From an uncultured Clostridia bacterium (GTDB taxonomy: Bacteria > Bacillota > Clostridia > UBA1381), in assembly GCA_944392335.1 (NCBI GenBank), contig CALXWJ010000077.1:55298-119297 (forward strand): 64,000 bases of DNA, written 5' to 3'. The translations under genes were made by a program, and so were the position numbers. Within the stretch, counting starts at the first letter, position 1, and every line of letters starts with the position of its first letter. Positions 46,436-55,895 of the stretch are shown here, in pieces. Below the pieces are notes generated by a model. The model saw nothing but the letters and a program-made list of their open reading frames with translations, was not told the DNA's origin and searched no databases.

Positions 46436-47537
46436 TACTGAACAAATCAAAAAAAAGAATAAGCACCGAAGTGAAGTGTCACGCAGACTGTTAATTCAAT
46501 ATTGTCTTTGTGTTGCGGCATTCATTGTGGGAATGATAATTTTTATTATAATGGCTTGGCAGTTTTGTGCCGCTTTTACATGGTATCCGGATAATCCCAT
46601 ATATTTGGTTTTAAATTTTATCAAAGAATATATTTTATTATTTACAGGCATAGCTATTCTTGCCGGCTGGCTTTTTATTACTTTATATTTTATTTCAAAG
46701 CCTTTTCGCTACTTGGACGAAGTGGTGACGGCTGCCGAAAAATTGGTTTCTCCCACAAATGATCCGATTATTTTATCGGATGCAATGTCTTATACCGAAA
46801 CCGAATTAAACAGGGTCCGTGAAAAAGCACTAAACAATGCAAGAGCCGCAAAAGAAGCCGAACAGCGAAAAAACGACCTTGTGGTTTATCTTGCCCACGA
46901 CTTGAAAACACCGCTTACCTCAGTAATCGGATATTTGACTTTATTGCATGATGAAAAAGAAATTTCCGAAACACTGAGAGAAAAATATATCTCCATTTCT
47001 TTGGAAAAAGCAGAGCATCTTGAAGACCTCATTAATGAATTTTTTGAAATCACAAGATTTAATCTTTCAAGCATTACTCTTGAATACAGCAAAGTAAACC
47101 TTACTCGTATGCTTGAACAGCTGACATTTGAATTTATGATGATACTTTCCGAAAAAAATTTAAAATGTGATCTTGACGCCCCGGCTGATATAATGATTAA
47201 ATGCGATGTAAATAAAATGCAGCGTGTTTTTGACAATCTCTTAAGAAATGCCGCAAACTACAGTTTTGAAAACAGCACTATCCATATTATAGCGTCACAA
47301 AATGAAAATAACATTTGTATTAAATTCATAAATTCAGGAAACACTCTCCCCAAAGATAAACTCAAACGAATTTTTGAACAATTTTACCGTCTGGATTCTT
47401 CCCGAAATTCAAAAAGCGGCGGGGCGGGATTAGGGCTTGCGATTGCAAAAGAAATAGTTGAACTCCACGGCGGAGCAATAACTGCCGAAAGTGAAAATGA
47501 AATCATTGAATTTAAAGTAATACTTCCTCTGTCTTAA
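46428..47537 (+). CDS. vanS: VanS-type sensor histidine kinase
   Basis: No ATG is available; TTG at 46428 (or TTG 46416) starts the frame inside the end of vanR. Two membrane segments (about residues 25-50 and 70-95) enclose a short extracellular loop. A HAMP-like linker, 'YLAHDLKTPLTSVIGYL' (phosphoacceptor His), 'NLLRNAANYS' (N box) and 'GGAGLGLAIAKEIVELHGG' (G boxes) follow. It senses glycopeptide or cell-wall stress and phosphorylates VanR. Confidence 0.92.
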   Translation: MNNTEQIKKKNKHRSEVSRRLLIQYCLCVAAFIVGMIIFIIMAWQFCAAFTWYPDNPIYLVLNFIKEYILLFTGIAILAGWLFITLYFISKPFRYLDEVVTAAEKLVSPTNDPIILSDAMSYTETELNRVREKALNNARAAKEAEQRKNDLVVYLAHDLKTPLTSVIGYLTLLHDEKEISETLREKYISISLEKAEHLEDLINEFFEITRFNLSSITLEYSKVNLTRMLEQLTFEFMMILSEKNLKCDLDAPADIMIKCDVNKMQRVFDNLLRNAANYSFENSTIHIIASQNENNICIKFINSGNTLPKDKLKRIFEQFYRLDSSRNSKSGGAGLGLAIAKEIVELHGGAITAESENEIIEFKVILPLS

Positions 47538-47598
47538 GAAAATCGTAAGAAATTTCGCGGAAAAATGTCATGATTTTTTGTGAGAAAACAAATAAACA

Positions 47599-47651
47599 AC
47601 ACTCTTGTTAACGGTATAATTAAAGTACCGAAACAGGAGTGTTTTTGTTTT
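47599..47651 (+). terminator. Terminator or attenuator between vanS and vanG
   Basis: ACACTC/GAGTGT and inner CGGTA/TACCG stems are followed by TTTTTGTTTT. It lies 60 bp after vanS and separates regulator from resistance genes, which suggests two transcription units or an attenuated read-through. Confidence 0.75.
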
Positions 47652-47691
47652 ATGAAAAATTAATCCAATCACTTTGGTTTACCGGTTAAAA

Positions 47692-47739
47692 TTTATCGAT
47701 GAAAATCATATAAGAAAAAAATATAAATAAATCGATAAA
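47692..47739 (+). promoter_or_regulatory. Spaced 9-bp inverted repeat upstream of vanG
   Basis: TTTATCGAT (47692-47700) and ATCGATAAA (47731-47739) are 30 bases apart in the 242-bp gap before vanG. This could be the VanR-binding region; no clear -35/-10 pair was found. Confidence 0.35.
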
Positions 47740-47779
47740 CTGTCTTACATCATAAAATTTTAAGAAAGAGGCGCATAAA

Positions 47780-48832
47780 ATGCAGAAAAAAACAATAGCG
47801 GTAATCTTCGGAGGCAATTCAGCGGAATACAAGGTGTCGCTTGAATCAGCATTCTCGGTCTTTGAAAATATCAATACGAACAAATTCAACGTAATTGCCA
47901 TCGGAATCACCCAAAACGGAAAATGGTATCGCTACACCGGAGATAAAAACAAGCTCTTAAACAATACCTGGTTTAAAGACGCCGATAATTTATATCCTGT
48001 TGTCATATCTCAGGATCGTGATATCAAAGGTTTTTTGGAACTATATTCCAACACTTACAGAATTGTCAGAATTGACCTGGTATTTCCGGTACTTCACGGC
48101 AAAAACGGCGAGGACGGTACACTGCAGGGATTGTTTGAACTGGCGGGGATTCCTGTTATCGGGTGCGATACACTTTCTTCGGCTCTTTGCATGGATAAGG
48201 ACAGGGCGCATAAGCTCGTAAGCCTTGCGGGCATAAACGTTCCAAAATCGGTAACCTTCAAACGTTTTAACAAAGAATCGGCACTGCGCAATATCGATGA
48301 AACCCTAAAATATCCTATTTTTGTTAAACCGGTCCGCTCCGGCTCCTCATTTGGAATCACTAAAGTATGTGAAAAGCAAAAGCTTGATACCGCTATAGAA
48401 ACGGCATTTAAATTTGATACTGAGGTTATCGCGGAAGAAATGATTGAAGGGTTTGAGGTAGGCTGTGCCATACTCGGAACAAATGAACCGATAACAGGCA
48501 GAGTTGACGAAATTGAATTATCCGGCGGTTTTTTTGATTATGATGAAAAATATACACTAAAATCCTCAAAGATCTACATGCCGGCACGGATCGATCCAAT
48601 AACGGAAAAAAGAATACAAAATACTGCTATGACCATATATAATGTTCTCGGATGTTCGGGATTTGCAAGAGTGGACATGTTTTATACGCCCGACAAAAAA
48701 ATTGTATTCAATGAAGTAAATACCATTCCGGGCCTTACATCTCACAGCCGTTATCCTAATATGATGAAAGGAATAGGTCTGTCCTTTGCCCAGATGTTAG
48801 ACAAGCTGATAGATCTTTATATAAAACAATGA
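47780..48832 (+). CDS. vanG: D-alanine:D-serine ligase VanG
   Basis: This D-Ala-D-X ligase of 350 residues has 'VIFGGNSAEYKVSLESA', 'FPVLHGKNGEDGTLQG', 'FVKPVRSGSSFGI' and 'FNEVNTIPGLTSHSRYP'. The region 'FFDYDEKYTLKSSKIYMPARI' (in part) carries the EKY.LKSSKI pattern of D-Ser ligases of the VanG type, and not the KY motif context of Ddl or the H of D-Lac ligases. It makes D-Ala-D-Ser, which lowers vancomycin affinity for peptidoglycan precursors. AGAGG lies 9 bases before the ATG. Confidence 0.93.
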   Translation: MQKKTIAVIFGGNSAEYKVSLESAFSVFENINTNKFNVIAIGITQNGKWYRYTGDKNKLLNNTWFKDADNLYPVVISQDRDIKGFLELYSNTYRIVRIDLVFPVLHGKNGEDGTLQGLFELAGIPVIGCDTLSSALCMDKDRAHKLVSLAGINVPKSVTFKRFNKESALRNIDETLKYPIFVKPVRSGSSFGITKVCEKQKLDTAIETAFKFDTEVIAEEMIEGFEVGCAILGTNEPITGRVDEIELSGGFFDYDEKYTLKSSKIYMPARIDPITEKRIQNTAMTIYNVLGCSGFARVDMFYTPDKKIVFNEVNTIPGLTSHSRYPNMMKGIGLSFAQMLDKLIDLYIKQ

Positions 48833-49587
48833 TTACAATTGAACTTGAAAAGCAAAAAATTTACTCCGGGACTTTACTGCTCGTAAATTCAGATTATCCG
48901 CTCAAAAATAATAATATAAAAAAACTTGTTCCGGCAGATGAAGACTTTCCCGATATTCTTATAAGGCATGATGCCGCAAATGTTTTACAACTGATTTTTA
49001 AAAAAATATCGTCAAAAAACCTTATCATCCCGGTAAGCGGTTATCGTTCGCTAAGTGAGCAGACTGCCATATATAACAATTCCCTTAAAGATAACGGCGA
49101 GGATTTTACAAGAAGATATGTTGCACTGCCCAATCACAGCGAACATCAAACAGGTCTCGCGGTTGATTTAGGTTTAAATAAAAAAGATATAGATTTTATT
49201 CGTCCTGATTTTCCCTATTACGGTATCTGTGAAGAATTCAGAAAAACCGCTCCGGATTACGGCTTTATTGAACGTTATGCAAAAAACAAGGAAGCAATAA
49301 CCAAAATTTCTCATGAGCCTTGGCACTTTAGATATGTAGGATATCCTCATTCAAAAATTATTCAAACAAATGGGTTATCACTTGAGGAATACATCGAATT
49401 TATCAAAAACTTTCGCAGCGGACAAGAGCTTATTTACAAAAACTCATACGGAGCCGAAACACAAATATATTATCTGCCCGCCAATAATGATAAAACAGTA
49501 ATTTGCGTGCCAAAATCCTGTATTTGTCAAGTTTCCGGCAACAATATCGACGGTTTTATCGTAACTGTTTGGAGGAAAGAAAAATGA
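48829..49587 (+). CDS. vanXY: VanXY-type D,D-dipeptidase/carboxypeptidase
   Basis: This M15-family protein of 252 residues has Zn ligands H106 and D113 in 'SEHQTGLAVDLG', catalytic E163 and Zn ligand H166 in 'EPWHFRYVG'. No signal or membrane segment is present, so it is the cytoplasmic VanXY form that removes D-Ala-D-Ala and the terminal D-Ala of precursors. It overlaps vanG by 4 bp. Confidence 0.9.
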   Translation: MITIELEKQKIYSGTLLLVNSDYPLKNNNIKKLVPADEDFPDILIRHDAANVLQLIFKKISSKNLIIPVSGYRSLSEQTAIYNNSLKDNGEDFTRRYVALPNHSEHQTGLAVDLGLNKKDIDFIRPDFPYYGICEEFRKTAPDYGFIERYAKNKEAITKISHEPWHFRYVGYPHSKIIQTNGLSLEEYIEFIKNFRSGQELIYKNSYGAETQIYYLPANNDKTVICVPKSCICQVSGNNIDGFIVTVWRKEK

Positions 49588-51755
49588 CCGATAAAAAAAA
49601 TTATTCCGGAATAGACTTTTTTAGGCTTATTGCTGCTTTGTTAATTATCGCCATCCATACCTCTCCGCTTTCTTCTTTTAACGAAACCGCCGACTTTATA
49701 CTGACACGGATCATCGCCCGAGTTGCAGTCCCTTTCTTTTTGATGACATCCGGATTTTTTTTAATATCCGAATATACACAAAATACCAAAAAGCTAACTG
49801 CTTTTATAAAAAAGACGTTATTGATCTATGCGGCGGCAATATTGATATATATACCGATTAACATCTATAACGGTTATTTCAAAACCGATTATCTTCTGCC
49901 GAACATAATAAAGGATATCATCTTTGACGGTACTCTGTATCATTTATGGTATCTGCCCGCATCGGTTATAGGTGCGGTGATCGCATGGTATTTGGTAAAA
50001 ACCTTTAAATATCCAAAAGCCTTTGCCGCATCTGCAATACTTTATACGATCGGTCTTTTCGGTGACAGTTATTACGGAATAAGCGATAAAATTTCTTGTT
50101 TGAATAATTTTTATCAGCTTATTTTCCAAGTAAGCGATTATACCAGAAACGGTATTTTCTATGCTCCAATATTTTTTATTATCGGTGGTTTTATTGCCGA
50201 TAAACGACAAGAAACCGGGCTATTGAAAAGCATATGCGGATTTTTTGTCAGCTTCACTCTGATGTTTGCGGAAGCCTTGATCCTGCACCGCTTTAAATTA
50301 CAGCGTCACGACAGCATGTATGTATTTTTACTGCCTTGCATGTATTTTTTATTTAATATTATCCTTTATTTTAAGGGGAAACGGCATACTGGATTTAAAA
50401 ATATGTCACTGATCATCTACATCATACACCCAATGATGATTGTAATAATACGGCTGTTTGCCAAATTATTTCATATGCAGAAATGGCTTATTGAAAACAG
50501 TTTAATTCATTATTTTACGGTATGTTTAACCTCAGTAATATTTTCTCTGCTGCTTACAGTATTGTATAATAAATGCATGCCGAAAAAAACAAAACAAAAT
50601 CCCGGCACTGACAGAGCATATTTGCAGATTGATTTAAACAGCTTAGAACATAACGTTAAGGTTTTAAAAGAAGCAATGTCCGCGGATTGTGAATTGATGG
50701 CGGTGGTTAAAGCTGAAGCCTACGGCCACGGAATGTATGAAATTGCCTCACATCTTGAGAAAATAGGAGTCAAAGCCTTTGCGGCAGCTACAATCGACGA
50801 GGGTATTATGCTTCGCCGATACGGGATCCGCGGTGAAATACTTGTTTTGGGATACACTCAAGTCTTCAGGGCAAAAGAGCTTTATAAATATGACCTGATC
50901 CAAACTTTGACGGATCATGAATATTCTGTTCTTTTGGATGAGCAGGGATATAACATAAAAACACACATAAAGATCGACACAGGTATGCACCGTCTCGGAT
51001 TTGATACCGATGAAGCAAAAAACATCTTTTCCGTTTTCAGAATGAAGAATATAAAAGTTTACGGAATTTATACACATCTTTGTGTATCGGACAGCCTTTT
51101 GGATGAAGACGTAAATTTTACAAAGATGCAAATCAAAAGTTTTTATAAAGTACTTCACACACTTGAACAAATGCATATTACTTTACCTAAAATCCACATT
51201 CAAAGCAGCTACGGGCTGCTTAATTATCCGGAGCTTAAATGTGACTACGTAAGAACAGGCATTGCATTATATGGTGTTTTAAGCTCTCCCGATAATAAAA
51301 CAAAACTGCATCTTGATCTAAAACCCGTATTATCATTAAAATCAAAGATAATTTTGATTAAAACCGTAAAAAAAGGTGAATACGTCGGCTACGGCAGAGC
51401 ATTTAAAGCGCGCAAAGACACTAAAATTGCCATTATCCCCATCGGATATGCTGACGGCTATCCGAGGAACTTATCCTGCGGCAAAGGCTATGTACTGATC
51501 AACGGGCACTTTGCACCAATTGTCGGGAAAATATGTATGGATCAGCTTACTGTCGATATCACAGATATTCCCGATGTTAAAGCCGGTACAATTGTAACAC
51601 TTATCGGGACTGACGGTGATAAAGAAATTTGTGCAGCTGCTTTAAGTGATATTTCAGGAAGTATCACCAATGAAATATTGAGCAGAATGGGACGGCGGTT
51701 AGATATTGTTACAAATAAAACTATTGATGATCCCAAATTTTGTATAAAGTCTTAA
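49584..51755 (+). CDS. vanT: VanT membrane serine racemase
   Basis: ATG 49584 follows GGAGGAAAGAAAA and overlaps vanXY by 4 bp. The N-terminal part (about 1-345) is an acyltransferase-3-like membrane domain with about ten segments, as in VanT. The C-terminal part (about 350-723) is an alanine-racemase fold with PLP lysine K376 in 'VVKAEAYGHG', 'IDTGMHRLGF', and 'GKICMDQLTVDI'. It supplies D-serine to VanG. The set vanRS-G-XY-T is complete for D-Ser-type resistance. Confidence 0.92.
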   Translation: MTDKKNYSGIDFFRLIAALLIIAIHTSPLSSFNETADFILTRIIARVAVPFFLMTSGFFLISEYTQNTKKLTAFIKKTLLIYAAAILIYIPINIYNGYFKTDYLLPNIIKDIIFDGTLYHLWYLPASVIGAVIAWYLVKTFKYPKAFAASAILYTIGLFGDSYYGISDKISCLNNFYQLIFQVSDYTRNGIFYAPIFFIIGGFIADKRQETGLLKSICGFFVSFTLMFAEALILHRFKLQRHDSMYVFLLPCMYFLFNIILYFKGKRHTGFKNMSLIIYIIHPMMIVIIRLFAKLFHMQKWLIENSLIHYFTVCLTSVIFSLLLTVLYNKCMPKKTKQNPGTDRAYLQIDLNSLEHNVKVLKEAMSADCELMAVVKAEAYGHGMYEIASHLEKIGVKAFAAATIDEGIMLRRYGIRGEILVLGYTQVFRAKELYKYDLIQTLTDHEYSVLLDEQGYNIKTHIKIDTGMHRLGFDTDEAKNIFSVFRMKNIKVYGIYTHLCVSDSLLDEDVNFTKMQIKSFYKVLHTLEQMHITLPKIHIQSSYGLLNYPELKCDYVRTGIALYGVLSSPDNKTKLHLDLKPVLSLKSKIILIKTVKKGEYVGYGRAFKARKDTKIAIIPIGYADGYPRNLSCGKGYVLINGHFAPIVGKICMDQLTVDITDIPDVKAGTIVTLIGTDGDKEICAAALSDISGSITNEILSRMGRRLDIVTNKTIDDPKFCIKS

Positions 51756-51852
51756 CGTGTAGAAGGGACTGCCGCATCTAACGCAAAGACCGGAGTCTGT
51801 GAAAGTTTTTCTGTAAAAGTTGAAAATAAAGGTCTTCTGCGATAAAATAAAA

Positions 51853-52177
51853 ATGGAAAATATTACAGCAAAATGGGCACCGAAATACCCAAATGCCATG
51901 AAACGATGGAAAGATAACCGGGATTCCATTTCACCAATTTTCAAAATTTCATCGAGTGTTAGAAAGGTAATATACAACGAATGCGATTGAAAGCCTAAAT
52001 GCAACCTATCGTAAACTTAACCGCCAAAGAAGTGTATTTCCAAGAGATAAAGCTCTTTTAAAAGCCCTATGCCTGTCAACCTTTGAATCTATGAAAAAAT
52101 TGACTGTAACAATCCGAAACCGGGGACAAGTCTATGGAGAATTAAGCATAATATATGAGGGCAGGCTGCCCGAATAA
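51853..52177 (+). pseudogene. IS256-family transposase C-terminal relic
   Basis: Two frames together read the IS256/mutator C-terminus: 'KRWKDNRDSISPIFK' and 'VRKVIY' in one, then 'NAIESLNATYRKLNRQRSVF', 'PRDKALLKAL' and 'YGELSIIYEGRLPE' with TAA at 52175-52177 in the other. The break inside the usual IYTTNAIES motif (near 51975) fits a 2-bp loss. No N-terminus or intact terminal repeats were found in the 97 bases before it. It lies between vanT and the terminator. Confidence 0.8.
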
Positions 52178-52192
52178 GTTAAAATTTACATC

Positions 52193-52223
52193 AAAAAAAG
52201 ACGTGAATTTCACGTCTTTTTTT
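52193..52223. terminator. Bidirectional terminator
   Basis: AAAAAAAGACGTG/CACGTCTTTTTTT is nearly symmetric, with A and T tracts on both sides. It ends the van/IS-relic side and can also stop the ispH-rpsA operon from the other strand. 52224-52352 holds nothing else clear. Confidence 0.85.
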
Positions 52224-52352
52224 GACATGTATAAAATTTGCAGTATAACCAAATCGTAATCCAAAATCAAATTTGCGGCTTAATAATCAAGTAATTATCA
52301 TAGAAAATCTGTATTTACAGACTTTCTTTCATACACTCATAATTTTTAATAA

Positions 52353-54521
52353 TCATTCAGCGCCTTCGGTCACTTCTGGATTTTCAGATTCTTGAACAGT
52401 TTGAGTCTCTTCCGGATTTTCAATTTCCTCCGGCTTTTCATCTTCTTCCTGCTTTTTGTTTTCTTCCGGTTTTTCAGAAGCTTTTTCTTGTTCAGCTTCT
52501 TCTGCTATATACTTTTCAATATCTACCGGAACAACTTCATCAACAGGTTCCTCTTCAACAGGAGCTTCTTCCTTAGCCTCTTCAACTGTCGGAGCGATCA
52601 AAGCTCTTATACTCAAGCTTATTTTCTTTGCATCCCAATCGATATCTGTGATCTTAACATCAACTTCTTCACCTATAGTCAATACATCTTCCGGTTTTTC
52701 GATCCTTCTGTCGGCAATTTGGGAAATATGGATCAATCCGTCTACATTCGGTATTAACTGTGCAAAAGCGCCGAAGGGTAAAATCCTGACAATTTTTGCC
52801 TTGACTACATCACCCACATTGAACTTTGTCTTGGCAATGACCCAAGGATTGTCTTCTGCCTTTTTGTAACCCAATGATATCTTCTTTGTTTCGGGATTGA
52901 TGTCCTTTACATATACCTGTATAACATCTCCCTCTTTTACTATTTCTGAAGGATGTGAAATTTTGTTCCAGCTCAGTTCCGAAATGTGAACCAGACCGTC
53001 AACGCCGCCGATATCGACAAACGCACCGAAAGATGTTAAAGATTTTACCGTTCCGGTATATTCTTTACCCACTTCACATTCTGCCCAGAATTTATCTTCC
53101 CTTTCCTTCTTTTCGGCAGCCAATATAACTCTTGCCGACCCTACAACACGTTTTCTTCTTTCATCAATATCAATAAGTTTAATTTTGATTTCCGTATTCA
53201 AGAGGCTTTCCAAGTCCTGAATGTATTTTAAAGAAATCTGCTTTGCAGGAATGAAAACCTGATAAGATTCGGCTAAAGCAACAACGCCTCCTTTAACTAC
53301 CTTGATAATTTTTGCAGTCAAGATATCGCCGTTCTCATAAGCCGCTTTGATCTTATTCCAATTTTCAATAGCGACAAGCTTTTTCCTTGAAAGAACAACT
53401 TTGCCTTCAGCATCATTGACGCCGACAACATAAACAGTGATCTTGTCGCCCTCCTTAACAAGCTCCGATGCTTTCTTGTAGGGATCATCAGTTAAATTAT
53501 CTACCGATAATTGACCGTTATACTTAAATCCTCCAAGATCAACAATAACTTCATTGCCGCGAACTTCAACAACTGTTCCCTCAATGATGTCCCCATTGTT
53601 CAGGGTTTTGCTTTCATATTGTTCAAATAATTCAGCAAAGTTTTCTTCATTTTTGATTTTTTCATCCATCGTTGTAAAAACCTCCTCGATAATACTCCCG
53701 GGTGTTGATGCTCCGGCAGTAATACCTATCTTTCTTTTTTTTAAATATATATTCTGAGGAATATCCTCAAAATTTTCAATAAAATAACTTTCGGGGCACA
53801 CCGATTTTGCAATATCATATAATTTTTGTGAATTTGAACTGTGCGCTCCGCCTATAACAAACATAATATCGGAATTTTCGGCAATAATTTTCGCCTCATC
53901 CTGTCTTTGTTTGGTTGCACTACATATTGTATCAAAAAATATAGGTGTTTGGCAAGTGTTTTTTATATTTTGTACTATTTCACTAAAAATATTTTTATTT
54001 GTTGTTGTTTGTGCTACAATACATACCTTATTTTTTACAAATTCTTCCGGTATAGCTTCCTCCGCAGAATTTATTATCAGAGCCTCATTGTTGCACTGAC
54101 CGTTTATACCTATGACCTCGGGATGTTTTTTATCGCCGACTATTATGATTTTATAACCTTTATTGTAATATTCATCAACAATTTTATGAATTTTTTTTAC
54201 GAACGGGCAGGTAAGCTCCAAATATTTCAATTTCCTTGCCTCAATTTCTTCAATTGTGCTTTTGGCTACTCCGTGCGCTCTTATTACTACAAGCCGGTCA
54301 TTTTCGATCTGTGAAACATTTTCACAGACAGTCACACCTTTTTTCTCAAGCTCCGAAATAACATGATTGTTATGAATAAGCGCACCCAGAGTTGTAATTT
54401 TTTCCCCTTTTTCAGCAAGAGCCAGAACCTCGTCTACCGCTCTTTTGACCCCATAACAAAATCCGGCTGTTTTAGCAACCGTTATTTGTGCGGATTGAAA
54501 TTTATTCGATTTTGTATTCAA
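52353..54521 (-). CDS. ispH-rpsA: IspH-ribosomal protein S1 fusion
   Basis: This protein of 722 residues is a natural fusion. IspH (about 1-290) has Fe-S cysteines C22 ('AGFCYGVKRAV'), C105 ('ELTCPFVKK') and C200 ('FDTICSATKQRQ'). It makes IPP/DMAPP in the last MEP step. Four S1 RNA-binding domains follow (about 305-635, e.g. 'YTGTVKSLTSFGAFVDIGG' and 'VDGLVHISELSW'), then an acidic Glu/Pro tail (about 645-722). Such fusions are known in Clostridia. It is the last gene of a six-gene run. Confidence 0.93.
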   Translation of the reverse strand: MNTKSNKFQSAQITVAKTAGFCYGVKRAVDEVLALAEKGEKITTLGALIHNNHVISELEKKGVTVCENVSQIENDRLVVIRAHGVAKSTIEEIEARKLKYLELTCPFVKKIHKIVDEYYNKGYKIIIVGDKKHPEVIGINGQCNNEALIINSAEEAIPEEFVKNKVCIVAQTTTNKNIFSEIVQNIKNTCQTPIFFDTICSATKQRQDEAKIIAENSDIMFVIGGAHSSNSQKLYDIAKSVCPESYFIENFEDIPQNIYLKKRKIGITAGASTPGSIIEEVFTTMDEKIKNEENFAELFEQYESKTLNNGDIIEGTVVEVRGNEVIVDLGGFKYNGQLSVDNLTDDPYKKASELVKEGDKITVYVVGVNDAEGKVVLSRKKLVAIENWNKIKAAYENGDILTAKIIKVVKGGVVALAESYQVFIPAKQISLKYIQDLESLLNTEIKIKLIDIDERRKRVVGSARVILAAEKKEREDKFWAECEVGKEYTGTVKSLTSFGAFVDIGGVDGLVHISELSWNKISHPSEIVKEGDVIQVYVKDINPETKKISLGYKKAEDNPWVIAKTKFNVGDVVKAKIVRILPFGAFAQLIPNVDGLIHISQIADRRIEKPEDVLTIGEEVDVKITDIDWDAKKISLSIRALIAPTVEEAKEEAPVEEEPVDEVVPVDIEKYIAEEAEQEKASEKPEENKKQEEDEKPEEIENPEETQTVQESENPEVTEGAE

Positions 54522-54536
54522 AATTTTCCTCCGTAA

Positions 54537-55160
54537 TTATATTTTATTATAGTTTTCAGTGTTCATGGTCCTGATCTTATTCATAAGCTCGTCGCTCAGT
54601 TCCTGCAGCGTATCAATCATGACCTTTTCGTTATAATACTCCCTGTATTCCACCGGTTTTCCAAAATATATATTTACTTTTGAAAACCACTTATATCCTC
54701 CTTCGATCCTTACCGGTACAATTGGTATCTGTGCTCTTACGGCAAGCATAACGGCGCCCGGCTTCGGCACTATTTTTTCACCGTCTTTAACGCGTTTTCC
54801 CTCCGGGAACATGGCAACGGCATTCCCCGACCGAAGCATCGAAAGAGTTGCTTTGACCGCTCCCAAATCACCCTTTCCACGGTGAACCGGAAATGCTCCG
54901 AGAGCAGTTATCAATTTTGCAAAAAGTTTATTTTCAAACAATTCCGATTTTGCCATAAAATTTAATTTTCTTGTGGAATATGCACCTACGACCACTACAT
55001 CCCAATAACTTCGATGGTTTATTGTAAACATTACCCCGCCCTCTGTGGGTATGTTTTCTTTACCGTATACTTTTATCCTGAAAACAAAAAACAAAAAGAC
55101 ACGGATTATTGCCTGTATAATTTTATATAAAGCCATTTTCGATCGGTTAACTCCCTTCAT
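54537..55160 (-). CDS. plsC: 1-acyl-glycerol-3-phosphate acyltransferase
   Basis: A protein of about 207 residues with an N-terminal membrane helix, the HX4D motif in 'INHRSYWDVVVVG' and 'FPEGKRVKDG' for phosphate binding. It acylates lysophosphatidate in phospholipid synthesis. Start is uncertain: ATG 55160 or ATG 55136 (with GGGAG 13 bases away). It lies between cmk and ispH-rpsA, a usual Clostridia order. Confidence 0.88.
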   Translation of the reverse strand: MKGVNRSKMALYKIIQAIIRVFLFFVFRIKVYGKENIPTEGGVMFTINHRSYWDVVVVGAYSTRKLNFMAKSELFENKLFAKLITALGAFPVHRGKGDLGAVKATLSMLRSGNAVAMFPEGKRVKDGEKIVPKPGAVMLAVRAQIPIVPVRIEGGYKWFSKVNIYFGKPVEYREYYNEKVMIDTLQELSDELMNKIRTMNTENYNKI

Positions 55161-55184
55161 CAAAACACATATCCATTAATCATT

Positions 55185-55859
55185 TTACCCAAGCTGCAAA
55201 ATCCCATTGATAAGCCCGCATATTTTATCGCATACTTCATCAAAAGTCATATCTGAAGTGTCGATCAAAACCGCATCTTCTGCCTGCCTCAGAGGCGCAA
55301 ATTCACGCTCGGAGTCATTTTTATCCCTAAATTCAATATCTTCTATCACCTTACTTATTTCGCACTTTATCCCCTTTTCAAGCATTTCTATGTATCTTCT
55401 TTTGGCGCGTTCGGCAACCGAAGCGGTAAGATATATTTTCAAATCGGCGTCAGGCAATACATACGTTCCTATATCCCTGCCGTCCATGATTACAGATTTA
55501 TTTGCTGCAATAGCTCTTTGCATATCCACCAATTTCAAACGTACCGAAGGGATAACCGCGATCGTTGATGATGCAACGGTAGCGTCCGGTTCCCGTATCC
55601 TCTTTGTTACATCCCTACCGTTAAGAATGATCCGCTGACCCTGCAAAGTATAATCTATATCGATTTTGATTTTATCAAGATACGGTGTTATTGCCTCATC
55701 CGTTATTTCGATTCCGTTTTCAATGGCATATACTGCACATGCGCGGTACATTGCACCTGTATCAACATAGATCATACCGAATTTTTGTGCCACACTTTTT
55801 GATATTGAACTTTTTCCGGCGCCGGCAGGTCCATCTATTGCTACATTAATCTTTTTCAT
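55185..55859 (-). CDS. cmk: Cytidylate kinase
   Basis: ATG 55859 follows GGAGGGCAAG; the earlier ATG at 55871 overlaps that site. It has the P-loop 'IDGPAGAGKSSISKS', 'YVDTGAMYRA' and 'VIMDGRDIGTYVLPDADLKI' (CMP site). It phosphorylates CMP/dCMP. Confidence 0.93.
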   Translation of the reverse strand: MKKINVAIDGPAGAGKSSISKSVAQKFGMIYVDTGAMYRACAVYAIENGIEITDEAITPYLDKIKIDIDYTLQGQRIILNGRDVTKRIREPDATVASSTIAVIPSVRLKLVDMQRAIAANKSVIMDGRDIGTYVLPDADLKIYLTASVAERAKRRYIEMLEKGIKCEISKVIEDIEFRDKNDSEREFAPLRQAEDAVLIDTSDMTFDEVCDKICGLINGILQLG

Positions 55860-55895
55860 CTTGCCCTCCATTGTGACCTTAAAAGCAGGTTTTTG

